Origin: Aphelenchoides besseyi
Lineage: Eukaryota > Nematoda > Chromadorea > Rhabditida > Aphelenchoididae
Length of the DNA stretch: 64,000 bases
Direction: 5' to 3'
Assembly: GCA_024699855.1 (NCBI GenBank)
Contig: JAMPIQ010000001.1
Coordinates: forward strand, 2,232,001 to 2,296,000
Shown here: one piece after another, positions 51,010-62,984 of the stretch
How the letters are laid out: every line of letters begins with the position of its first letter
How positions within the stretch are numbered: the first letter of the stretch is position 1
Notes under the pieces: generated by a model
What the model was told of the DNA's origin: nothing
Seen by the model: only the letters and a program-made list of their open reading frames with translations
Database searches by the model: none
Made by a program: the position numbers and the translations under genes

Positions 51010-52999
51010 CAGTCAACGATCAGGCGTTAATTAAAATTCGCTTGAACTCGGGATGCTTCAAAGGCCGCGATGTTGATGAATTGAATTCGAAAGGTAAAAG
51101 GATTTGAAAGTTCTCTCAATTGTTGATGACATTAAGATTCGCTTGTTATTTACAATTTTCTTTGTTCATTGTTGGCTTATTCGTTACGCACGTTGACTGT
51201 GGCAGATGGATCGAGATACGCGAACATCGTTGTTTTGATTGATTCCAGTCGTGTACCCGTGAAAGTTCTTCGTGTGGTTTTGAGAGCATGTCAAAATGCG
51301 TTGGCTTACAAGATCAAACAAGCAGTAGTCATAGCACCCGAACGTTTTCTCGATCAACAGCGAATGTCTTTGGATATCCTGTTGGATGCCTATGATTTCA
51401 AGGTAAAGTTCAGGCAAGTGACCAATTCGAATTGTTAACTTAGACTACGATGTGTACCCGAAGCAAACTATGGAAATACGTGGACAGTACGATGCTGTAT
51501 CACGATCAATTGCCATTGATTGGAGGTCGATGGTTGGACATAAAGAAGGAAAGAGATTCTTCAAGCCGATTTTATCATGTTGATTTAGAAATTTGAAGAT
51601 CATTTTCGTGCTAATCCCGCGTATTTCGGTACAGAAACAAGTTCCTCTTGTATCTCCTATCTCTATGGTTTCTTCAAATGCGATCAATCGATTATGATCG
51701 AATTGGCATCGGAAACTACAAAACTGAATTCCGAACCAAAAATTGCGATTCGTGAAGATCGTTTGGAAATCAACAGCGACGAAGAAGCCGAGAAGTCGAT
51801 GACTTTGAATAAGCGTACGATGAAAACAGAAAACAGTACCGCGGACTCAACTCCTCAACTGCACGTATTGGAAGCACAAGCGTTAAGACTCCAGGAGATT
51901 ATCGGATGGTTAGATGGACCGGTTGAGATGTCGTTGCGACAGTTTTCGACTCAAATTTGCGAAACAATGGACGAAGTGGAGCGTTTAATCTCCGAACATG
52001 AACCTTTGACTAGCAGAATTTGTGTAATCACTAATCAAATGGCCAATTTGAAATCTTAGTTGTAGGAACTGAAAAACGAAATCGATGAGTTGGCAGTCAA
52101 AATGGAACAATTGGATTCGAATTCTGAATTCCAAATTCTTTGGGACAAAGTGGTCAAACGCTTAAACGAAATGGAAGCTCGTGTTCGACAGTCAGTGAAC
52201 AAAACTGATACTTTAAAACGTTTTAACGAAATCAAATTTGAGGTAACACAAAGTATAATTAACTAATCGTGAGGGGTTTTAGTTCTACAAAGAAGCTGAC
52301 GTTTTGTTGAAATCACTTTGCTCCGATCCAAAAGATTTTGACTTGGCGGTCCTGAAGAAGAATCTGCAAGATTTGGATTTTAAGACCCAAATGATTGGTA
52401 AGAATGTTGAGCTCTCAAAAAAAATAATTGCGATATTCGTAGAAGATCGTTTTGAAGAAGCAGTCAAAGCCTGCACAACGTTCTGTACGTTGGATAAAGA
52501 CGTTTGTCCAGCTATCAATTCGGAGAACGGTCAGACCATAGACGTCGCTTATGTTTCGGAACAATTGTCGTTTTTGAATGAACGACGAAAACGATGTCTT
52601 GGTCTATCGGATATGAGAAGATTGAAGATTCAACAGCACATACAACTTTTGACCTGCGAATCTGATGCTCAACAGGTCAGCTATGTTCGCGTCGATTTAC
52701 CTCTTCATTTCAGGTCATCGAGTGGATAAATGAACTTCGGGTGAAGTTTCTGCGCGCCGGAGATCCAATTACGAAGATCGCGAAATTAGACGACGTTTCG
52801 AAAGTGAGTGTAATTGAGCACCCGAAACGACCAATTTTCTTTACAGAAGATGGAAAAGTATGGAACAGAACTTTTGGAGGTTTCGCTTCTTCTTCGTCGT
52901 TCCTTAAGACTCGACATTCAAATTCAAGTTAAACTCAACGAAGAGTTTCAAAACACGTGCCGTCAATTTAACGAAACAATCTCTCACTTTCGTACCTAA
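51010..52999 (+). CDS. SEC14 and spectrin-repeat protein (SESTD1-like)
   Basis: SESTD1 binds phospholipids through an N-terminal SEC14 (CRAL-TRIO) domain and carries spectrin repeats; in vertebrates it works with Dapper/Vangl2 and TRPC channels. Here the SEC14 part reads ALIKIRLNSGCFKGRDVDEL, ANIVVLIDSSRVPVKVLRVV, AYKIKQAVVIAPERFLDQQ and CTRSKLWKYVDSTMLYHDQL. The spectrin part follows from about 51840: IIGWLDGPVEMSLRQF, ELKNEIDELAVKMEQL, and the strongly conserved SDMRRLKIQQHIQLLTCESD plus QVIEWINELRVKFL. The true start is unresolved. An upstream ATG at 50757 reads MMTLRCIPLDKSLEFLPLI but does not splice in frame. One intron (51549-51588) appears to use GA instead of GT. The protein stops after the second spectrin region, shorter than the human 696 residues. 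Confidence 0.8.
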
Positions 53000-53224
53000 T
53001 ATGAATAAAACACTCTTGCACTTCTACCAAAATAAAGCAATTAAATTCTCTGAAATGCATCCCAGAGACTTAAATTAATCCAATTTCTGTTGGCGATTGA
53101 ATGGTTTGAGCAAATGCGATCAAAAGCGCTTGCATGATGGTGTCAGATTAGTTTCGATTTAAATTCACATACTACTTCAGTGGTGATATAGAATCATTGA
53201 AATCACTTGTACTGTACTGCGGTA

Positions 53225-53514
53225 ATGACACCCACTATCAAACGGGCTTTACAAGCTTTGAAAGACAAACGGAAATCTCGCGAATCGGTTTATGTTCAGT
53301 CGAGATTTCATAACAATCAATATGCTATTGCTGTTACCGATCTGAAAGTGTTAATTTCGTTGATGCTTGTTCTCATCTTCGAAAAAGATAGAAAGCTATT
53401 TTATTGAAGGAATGTCACGACAAGTGGACAACAACGAGTGAACTAAGTGAACAGAAGAAACGGAATGGTCGACAGATTTCGAATTCCATTAGACAACCAT
53501 CGATTCGTCTTTGA
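53225..53514 (+). CDS. small basic protein, unrecognised
   Basis: ATG 53225 opens MTPTIKRALQALKDKRKSRE. A 44-bp GT-AG intron (53348-53391) joins it in frame to KAILLKECHDKWTTTSELSE, ending IRQPSIRL at TGA 53512-53514. The spliced product is about 81 residues, Lys/Arg-rich, with no TM or Cys pattern. The in-frame intron that removes a stop supports it. I know no family. Its last 26 bases overlap the coding 3' end of the ATP synthase epsilon gene on the other strand. Confidence 0.45.
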
Positions 53515-53725
53515 CAGCGGTTTTGTCGCTCTTGACTGCTTTTCCCTCCTTCCACGATGTCAACTTCAAGGTTCCAGCGGCCGGAGGTGTTCCGGTGGTC
53601 TAAACAAAATCGGCAAATGAATATAATGGAGAAATCGAACTTACTTTCGTGCATTTGCGAGTCAATCCGGCCGCAATTTGGGAATAGCGCAAATACGTCA
53701 AACCAGCCGATCGCCACAATGACAT
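53489..53725 (-). CDS. ATP5F1E: ATP synthase F1 subunit epsilon
   Basis: The small epsilon subunit of mitochondrial F1, part of the central stalk. Exon 1 (53645-53725) gives MSLWRSAGLTYLRYSQIAAG, the family's conserved W..AGL.Y.RYSQI motif, and exon 2 (53489-53599) gives TTGTPPAAGTLKLTSWKEGK and the tail. Total is 63 residues, the usual size for this protein in nematodes. No cleavable presequence is seen, as is normal for this subunit. Many automated tools would miss it because of its size. Confidence 0.88.
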
Positions 53726-53980
53726 GTCGTTTTAGCTGCAAAAGAAACTGTTAAACCAAATCATCAGCACATATCACGAGAATGAACGCTCCAATCGAGT
53801 TGTTCAGAAGCACAATCGTATATTCAACATAAACGAAGCAGGATCGGACAGCAAGACGATTAGGCAGAAAAGAGCAAAGTCACTAACCAAAAAAGCGAAA
53901 TCGATGGGCTGAACATTCAGCTCCAATCAAACGACGTCCTTTTCTACAGCCCCAGTCTTTGCTCATTATACGATTCAAAA

Positions 53981-55177
53981 TGCCTAGTCCATCAAAGTCC
54001 CCATCTGATTCTGATTTCAATAACTTACCGCCAGCAGGCCGCACCCGATCAAAAACTCGTCCGCCACGCGCTGCGGTAGAAGAAGAAGTACAAATTGAGG
54101 ACGATGAAGGCCGAGAGTTCGTTGTCTGCGAAGAAACTGCGGACTTTTACAATGACCAAAAATATGCATCAACTTGCGGTATGTGACAGTTTCCTAGTGT
54201 TTTATATCTAATCAATTTCAGACGAACCGATCGAAGAACCTACGGTCCCCCTCGAAGAAATTGGCTCTTACATCAAAACTCAGAACTTCTCATCTAACGC
54301 CGAAATCATCGTATGTTATTGCAGGAATTAAAAGGATTACGGATTTTAGAATGTCACTCCACATTTGACTACGGATATTCCCGCAGTGAGTGTTCTCGAG
54401 TTTGTTGGAAATGGAAGAGAAGATGCATATACACCGGACATCAACACTACAATTGCTGGAATTGCTCTCATGGTAAGTGACAACTGGAATTCGATTAATT
54501 GTGTTCTTTAAGGCCAATCGACTTATGTTCGAAAATAGCTATTTGATGCGTGAGCTTCAAGCACTAAAGAGAACGGATAACCGCAATCTGGAGAGTCTAT
54601 TTGATAATCTTGTTTTCAAAACGGAGCTCATCCAAAGAGAATACGTGTTCCCGGGTGCTCATGGAATACCAGCAAAGTGTTTGAACGATATTCTCAAAGA
54701 TTACGATCAAAGTTATTCACGGCGCGCCGAAAGCACGATGGGCACGGTTCGACGGTTTGTGAGATTTTTGCTCGAACATGTAACTAATCTCCAACAGATA
54801 ACTGAATACAATTTTCCTTTACAGATCATTCCAGTGGACCTTCGAACTGTTTTCACGCTCAGAGAACGTGGCGGCTACGAACATCTGAAAGAATTACCAC
54901 CGGAGTTGACATGCCTAATTAAAGGTATCATTCAATTCCTTTTGAGTGTTTGACTTGTTGTTTAGAAATGTGTTTGGAAGCCGTCGGTCTGTTCAACATA
55001 ACAAACAAAGACGAAGAAGACCAAAGAAATGATTTCGCCGAAATGATTTTCAGGTTCATGAAATTTGCACTGTAAGTTCCAGTCTTTCTGGTTTTCCATT
55101 TGTAAACATGTTTTAGCCAAGAAATTCGACGTATGCCACGCAAACCTAAATCATCTCGTGGCGGCTCTCACTTTTAA
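53981..55177 (+). CDS. unrecognised protein of about 330 residues, probably nuclear
   Basis: Seven exons from ATG 53981 (MPSPSKSPSDSDFNNLPPAG) to SRGGSHF. The N-terminus is Ser/Pro-rich and basic (GRTRSKTRPPRAAVEEE), then acidic. The middle (IAGIALMANRLMFENSYLMR, ELQALKR) looks helical or coiled-coil. The C-terminal 170 residues (from VFPGAHGIPAKCLNDILKDY) form a compact alpha-helical region of mixed charge, ending in a basic tail (RRMPRKPKSSRGG). Its position recalls BEN-type DNA-binding domains, but I cannot match the motif and make no claim. No signal peptide or TM. All introns are 40-60 bp and in frame. Confidence 0.7.
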
Positions 55178-55380
55178 CTTTCTTGTCTCAACTGATTGCA
55201 ATGACGTTTATTAACTAAGAACCGAAGAGTCAACTGCCGTTCAGTTTCTCTATCTTCTCGCCAAGATGAAGGAATCGCACGCGAATTACTCACGTCTTAT
55301 GTAAATAAACTTTATATAATCAATTTGTTCAACAATCACAACCATTAAATTAACAACAACAACCATGTACAACAACAAAT

Positions 55381-56336
55381 TCATATTCTCAACAATCCGT
55401 AGCTTTTGAGTATGTTTTCGTAGAATCCCAACGAACAACCGTCACGTCGTATTTTATAGCAACCATCAACTGACAAATCAATGATCGTGCTGCCTTGACG
55501 ACGTTGATCCATCTCTCGTTTACTGTTAACAACAATCAGATCAATTGCGTCCCAAAGATCAACAAACTCCTGAAAATGATTATTCTTCACGAGTTCAATG
55601 ATATTCAAAATGCAACCTCCGGCGAAATCGCACTTGGTTGTCCACTGATGTTGGCCGACGTTTGAGCAAGAGGCTCATTGCATCGACTACAAAGTTGTCG
55701 AACAAACTCGTCGTCCGGAATTCGAAAACCAATAAGTTCGGTTTTGTTGTCCGTCAATTCATTGGCCAACCGACGAAACAAGAGTGTCACTTTGCCGGGT
55801 AACAGCTTGTTCAGTAGTTCGTCGTTAACCGATATATCGGCATAATGGCGAATGACTGATGGACTGTGAACGAAAAGGCCAACCGGTTTGGTTTGATCAC
55901 GTCTCTTCACATCAAAAAGTTTGTGTAGAAATCGTGACGAGCTAACCAGTCCGTAGACTGTGTCTGTTGGTACCGCAACACATCCACCTTTTGCTAGAAC
56001 TTCACTTGTTTGTTGAACTGCTGTTGGCAGATCTAAAACTTTCAAGTCCAAGAAATCAACGTAAACGGAGCTCACCAATCGAACATAAGTCGAGTATTTT
56101 TGTTTCATCAGTCACGTGATTCAAAGCAGCTAAAAGAGGGAATCAAAAACAAGAAACCGAAAACAAATCTCACGTTTCGGAACATTCACCGTGTTGATCA
56201 AAGTTTTTTCAATCGGAACAAACATCCGCCTTAACATGAACGAGAGAAATGATGTGAAAACGTTGAGTAATCTCCGCAGCAAAAGCGTCGGAAATTCGAA
56301 AGTGGGGCGGAATTTTCCGTTGCATTGAAGAGCCAT
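55381..56336 (-). CDS. YRDC: threonylcarbamoyl-AMP synthase (YRDC)
   Basis: It makes threonylcarbamoyl-AMP from Thr, bicarbonate and ATP, the first step in t6A37 modification of ANN-decoding tRNAs. Four exons: 56174-56336, 56076-56129, one ending at 56032, and the last to the stop at 55381. Landmarks are GGCVAVPTDTVYGL, the KRRDQTKPVGLFV motif (KR..KP), LLPGKVTLLF, IGFRIPDD, PLAQTSANISGQPSA and the C-terminal GSTIIDLSVDGCYKIRRDG. The ATG at 56336 adds a basic, Leu/Phe-rich N-terminus (CNGKFRPTFEFPTLLLRRLL) that could target mitochondria. A second ATG at 56237 would give a shorter, cytosolic-like form. The gene is divergent from pyridoxal kinase. Confidence 0.9.
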
Positions 56337-56569
56337 AAAATGGCTGTTTTGCCTGAAGCACGAAAGGTCTTAAGTACTTGGGAGGTCCTTAAAAACGTCA
56401 TGGCCAGGCAACGATTTGTCAGTTACAGCAAAAAACATAACCACAACGTCGCTCGCCGTATAACATTCGTCAACATTTCGTGTGGTCGGTCAATCAGCAG
56501 CAGTTGCTTTTGCGCTTTCGTTTTTTCGTTGATAAAACCCCCGTCGATACTCGCCGTTCTAAATCGAAA

Positions 56570-57761
56570 ATGTCGGAGGCTGAACAGAGGCTTCGTAAAA
56601 TCAGAGCTCCACAACGCGTCCTTTCGATTCAAAGTCATGTTGTGTCCGGCTATGCAGGAAACAAAGCAGCAGTATTCCCATTGCAGGTATTCGATGGAAA
56701 TAGAAATTGAGAGTTTCGAGTTTTAGTTGCACGGTTTTGAGGTTGACATCATTAATTCGGTTCAGTTCTCGAATCACACGGGACATCAGAACGGAGTTCG
56801 TGGTGGTCGTCTGAATAGCACCGATCTACAAGAACTTTTCATCGGACTCGAAGCCAACAATCTCCTCGATTATACGCATGTTTTGACCGGTGAGTTTATT
56901 CGATTGTCCGGTTTAAAATGAACGTTTTTAGGCTACTGCGGAGATGTCAGTTTTTTGCGAAAAATTGTGGAAATCGTCAAAAAGTTGAAGAACCAAAATC
57001 CGCACTTAACGTTCGTTTGTGATCCGGTGCTCGGAGATCATGGGTTCTACGTGAGTTTGCTTTTGATTTGTTTCCGAACTTTCATTCCAGTATACGCCAA
57101 AAGAGTTGATGCCAATTTATCGCGATGAAGTTCTTTCGCTTGCCGACGTCCTTACACCCAACGCTTTTGAATTGAGGTGAAATAACTTGTTTACAATCTT
57201 ATAAAGATTTTTAGTGAAATCACTGGGCTTCCGTGTACCAACGAGTCGGAGTGTTTTCATGCAATGGACAAGATACACAAGAACTACAATGTAAAGTACG
57301 TGGTCACAACGTCGGGAATTGAAAACAAGTCTGATGAAATTCTTTACTGTTTCGGTTCGGTTTTTGTTGACGGCAAAATCACTCGTCATCGGTTTGAGAT
57401 TTCGAAGATTCGTGGAAACTATGTGAGTGTTTTCGATATGAACATTTTGTTATGTTATTTTCAGGTCGGTACTGGCGATGTCTTCACAAGTTTGCTGTTA
57501 GTGTGGTTGACCGAAACAAACGGGAATCTGGAGCTTTCGATCAGCAACGTCATTCGATCATTGCAATTGCTGCTGAAACGTACGCATGCAAAAGCTTATG
57601 GTTGTCGACTTGGTCCTGAACGAGTTCTAACATTTCCATTTACAGGTCAATCAAAAGACGAGAACGAGAAGCCAACTTTCAAGCAACGCGAACTTTGTCT
57701 CATCGAAAGTCGTTTCGATCTTTTAGTGCCGTCTGGAGACGTTAAATGTTCTTTGGTCTAG
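56570..57761 (+). CDS. pdxk-1: pyridoxal kinase
   Basis: It phosphorylates vitamin B6 vitamers with ATP in the cytosol. Six exons; the start ATG 56570 ([15 protein letters not shown]) is followed by the family N-terminus [20 protein letters not shown], then [63 protein letters not shown] and the C-terminal ribokinase-type anion-hole/catalytic motif [12 protein letters not shown] with its catalytic Asp. An in-frame upstream ATG at 56480 would add 30 residues ([16 protein letters not shown]...). I prefer the inner start because orthologues begin there. Length (about 320 residues) is normal. Confidence 0.94.
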
Positions 57762-57897
57762 TCGATTGTTAAGTAGAAATAAACAGTTGTAGTTAAAAAT
57801 GCATTGAACTTTTTCCTTTCTTTTATGCATTCGAAACTAAAAAGCGAGGGAGGTAGTTAATAAGAAACTTCCGAGAAGAAGCAGTCAAACTACCAAT

Positions 57898-58196
57898 ATG
57901 GTTGCTTTGTTGTTTTGTTCGATATTCTTCTACATTACTGTATTTCACGTTGAATGTCGATTTTGTCACGACAGTCAGAAGGTACTGTGATTTGAATCAG
58001 CATTGAAAGTCTGTTCTTTTAGGGTTTATGTGAAACGAATTCAACGGTTTCCGAATGGTGTTTATTCGACAGGACACACGGGATTCATTCCTGTGACTTA
58101 GATGGCTTTTGTAGTGGAAATTCGAAGTTAAAAGATCGACCGAATACTGCGGGATGTGTTGGCACGAAATGTTGTTGTAATCAAGGAGTAGGTTAG
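57898..58196 (+). CDS. secreted Cys-rich ET-module-like protein
   Basis: Two exons. The signal peptide is MVALLFCSIFFYITVFHVEC, followed by RFCHDSQKGLCETNS, WCLFDRTHGIHSCDLDGFC, AGCVGTKCCCNQG. The CCC triplet and WC spacing match the nematode ET module, a Ly6-like three-finger fold, but the usual final D.CN is not complete. A downstream acceptor near 58224 could instead splice from GTAGGTTAG at 58188 to GDVKISN, giving a longer tail. About 85 residues. The function of ET proteins is unknown. It ends about 90 bp from the stop codon of the convergent MCM5 gene. Confidence 0.65.
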
Positions 58197-58286
58197 CATT
58201 GCTTGTTTATTTTGAAAAGTTACAGGACGTGAAAATAAGTAATTAAACAAAAATAAGCAAAAGAAACAGCGATTGAATCGAACAGA

Positions 58287-60969
<2,683 letters not shown>

Positions 60970-61095
60970 GTTTGAGTCCTAATCGGCGTAAAATCGTCGT
61001 TGACTCAAGACCTCCTCGATGGTTTCTTTTCGTGGACGAACTATCAATGCTCAACAGTTGTTTTGCAATCGCCTTTTGCTTTCGCTTGGCGCCTC

Positions 61096-61130
61096 TTTTT
61101 TCCCGCTCAGTCGCAGTTTGCGCGCCAAAA
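61096..61130 (-). promoter_or_regulatory. paired E2F-type sites upstream of MCM5
   Basis: Two motifs lie 127-161 bp before the MCM5 ATG: a TTTTTTCCCGC element (61096-61106) and TTTGCGCGCCAAAA (61117-61130), which read from the MCM5 strand contains TTTGGCGCGCAAA. A third GGCGCC core is at 61088-61093. MCM genes are standard E2F targets. Confidence 0.6.
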
Positions 61131-61191
61131 ATCTGCAAAGAACTTGACAAAAACGAAGAGTTTTGTCAACCTTCCACAATCTGTTATCGCA

Positions 61192-61894
61192 TTCTAGCAA
61201 CTGTGCAATCAACAGTTCACTTCCGAACAGTCTCAAAAGTGCCGTTTCGAAACGAGGTGAGTAGCTGAAGGTCGAAGTTGACCGTCTTGGGGTTTAGAGT
61301 CCCCAATGAACATACGCTCATTTACAATCAATGTCAAGAGGAATGGTGTTTCTCGATGATCAGTGCGGTAGGTTTGTGTTTTCAACTTATATCATGAGAC
61401 CGATTTCAGATGGACGTCGAATCTCCGGCTACCATACTGTTTGGCTGCGAATCGAGATCGCTGTTGAAACACGTGCAGAATCGCGTAGAAATCAAAGTTC
61501 GTGTTTTTATTCAAACGAAAATAAACAAACGAAATTCCAGGAAAATGAAACAGCATGGCAATTAAGTGAGCCGTTTGTGTCTCAACTACGGTGTCATCAG
61601 ATCGTCAATAATACCATGGCTCCGGATGTCAATGGAACAATCCGGGAGTGTGTGGATTTCGAGTACACGGACGAGTTCGATGTTGAGCGACAAGCGAAGT
61701 TGTGTTGTTGTCGCGGAACGGAGTTTTGTAACGAAGAGATTTCTTGGCAATTACCGGGACGATTTCTCGGCGAGAAACTGTCGATGATTAACGAGCAAAA
61801 CAAGAACGCTGCTTCTGATTCATTGGTCAGCCAATCCGTTGTATCAACAACTTCGATCGTTCTCATCGCCTTTCACCTTTTCGAAGTTCAATGA
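61192..61894 (+). CDS. GPI-anchored or membrane ET-module protein, 5' end unresolved
   Basis: Exons splice as QLCNQQFTSEQSQKCRFET, VPNEHTLIYNQCQEEWCF, MDVESPATILFGCESRSLL, ENETAWQLSEPFVSQLRC and RECVDFEYTDEFDVERQAKL, then CCCRGTEFCNEE. The CCC....CN end and C...WC...GC spacing mark an ET-module/three-finger ectodomain. A hydrophobic C-terminus (VVSTTSIVLIAFHLFEV) at the extreme end, with no cytosolic tail, suggests a GPI signal. The first exon boundary (about 61197, after TTCTAG) is supported by frame only. The signal-peptide exon was not found, and the ATG at 61050 lies next to E2F sites of MCM5 and does not splice in frame. Confidence 0.6.
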
Positions 61895-62059
61895 CGATTG
61901 TTTAACGGAAATCGCGTCAATCGCCGCCAATTTCCGCACACCCTACGGGCAATCGACGGAACGTTCTCGGGCGATCGCTGAACCAATTTGTGTCGCTTTA
62001 AACAAAACAGCCAATTGAGCTCTTCCCACCTCACTTATTTGCTGCTGCGTCCGATCGAG

Positions 62060-62069
62060 TTTATAAGCC
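62060..62069 (+). promoter_or_regulatory. TATA box of the 62.1-kb ET-module gene
   Basis: TTTATAAGCC lies about 50 bp before the ATG at 62118, the same spacing as the TATA box at 28596-28605. Confidence 0.45.
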
Positions 62070-62117
62070 AAAGACCAGAAAACTCGGCTGTCACTCTCTC
62101 GGCTTGCTATTCAAAAG

Positions 62118-62610
62118 ATGTTCAGAAAGTTGTTCCTATTCTTTGCTTATTTGGCGCTTGTTCACGCTTTACAATGTTACACTGTAGGTTCAATCTTCGA
62201 CGAATAAATTCTGTTTGTTTGTAGGGTCTGCAAGTGTTCGGAGGTTTTTTGTTTCTACAAAAAAAATGAGTGTTAATTTTGTTTAGGAAATGGAGCTCAA
62301 ACAAAAGAGTGTGAAGACAAAAGCGATTGGTGTTACAATGCGACTGCTTCAGCAGGTAACCGTCTAATCAGTTTCAACTTATATTTGATTCGTTCTTTCA
62401 AATACTCAACTAAAATGGTTTTAGGCGCGGTCCTAAACATCGCCAAAGCCGGATGTTCCACCTATCGCTGTTATGTAAGTCTTTGCGATGATTCTTGAAC
62501 GCACATTCTGATTTCAGTTGTCTCAAGGCTCGTGTTTCCGTACCGAAATCTCAAATGTTCCCGTCTCGTTTTGTTGTTGTGATACCGATCTTTGTAATGG
62601 ACGTGATTGA
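62118..62610 (+). CDS. secreted ET-module protein
   Basis: Five exons, all joins in frame. The signal peptide is MFRKLFLFFAYLALVHALQC. The mature chain reads CYTGLQVFGGNGAQTKEC, DKSDWCYNATASAG, AGCSTYRCYLSQGSCF and VSFCCCDTDLCNGRD. This matches the nematode ET module almost perfectly (CY...C...WCY...GC..YRC...G.C...CCC..DLCN). About 100 residues, secreted, with no anchor. Related to the two ET-type proteins at 57.9 and 61.2 kb but not a recent duplicate. Confidence 0.85.
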
Positions 62611-62912
62611 TCGGAGTCCTCTTGATTATCTGTATATAACAACTTTGTTCTGAATAAACAAAATCACTTGAATGTGCTTCTTTAGAGACAAACGTTTGTT
62701 TTTTGAACGGAAATTGTACTAAACGTCATAAGACACTAATGATCTTCGAGTATCATTCAGATGAAAATATCAACAGGAAACTGAAGTTAATTGAACTGGG
62801 GTTGTGACTGTAAATATGACTACTAAAAAGTGCAAATAATTTCTACAACCAAGGTTTTGGTTGATTATCGAATCTTGGTAATGATGTTAATTAGGAACCG
62901 ACAAAAATTTAC

Positions 62913-62984
62913 TGGAGATATGGGGAATTGAACCCCAGCCCTCTCGCATGCTAAGCGAGCGCTCTACCACTGAGCTATATCCCC
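62913..62984 (-). tRNA. tRNA-Ala (AGC)
   Basis: The minus strand folds into a complete 72-nt cloverleaf. The acceptor stem is GGGGATA with TATCTCC and discriminator A, then the D arm GCTC...GAGC, an anticodon loop TTAGCAT with anticodon AGC, and a T arm with GGTTCAATTCC (perfect B box). No intron. Confidence 0.95.

Noticed and set aside
52025..52066. In-frame double stop (TAG TTG TAG) in the SESTD1-like gene
   Set aside because: Explained by a normal 42-bp intron with TGT/gtaatc donor and TTGTAG acceptor that preserves frame.
61050..61190. Signal-peptide exon for the 61.2-kb ET-module gene (MLNSCFAIAFCFRLAPLF)
   Set aside because: It does not splice in frame with the downstream exons and overlaps the E2F sites of the MCM5 promoter.
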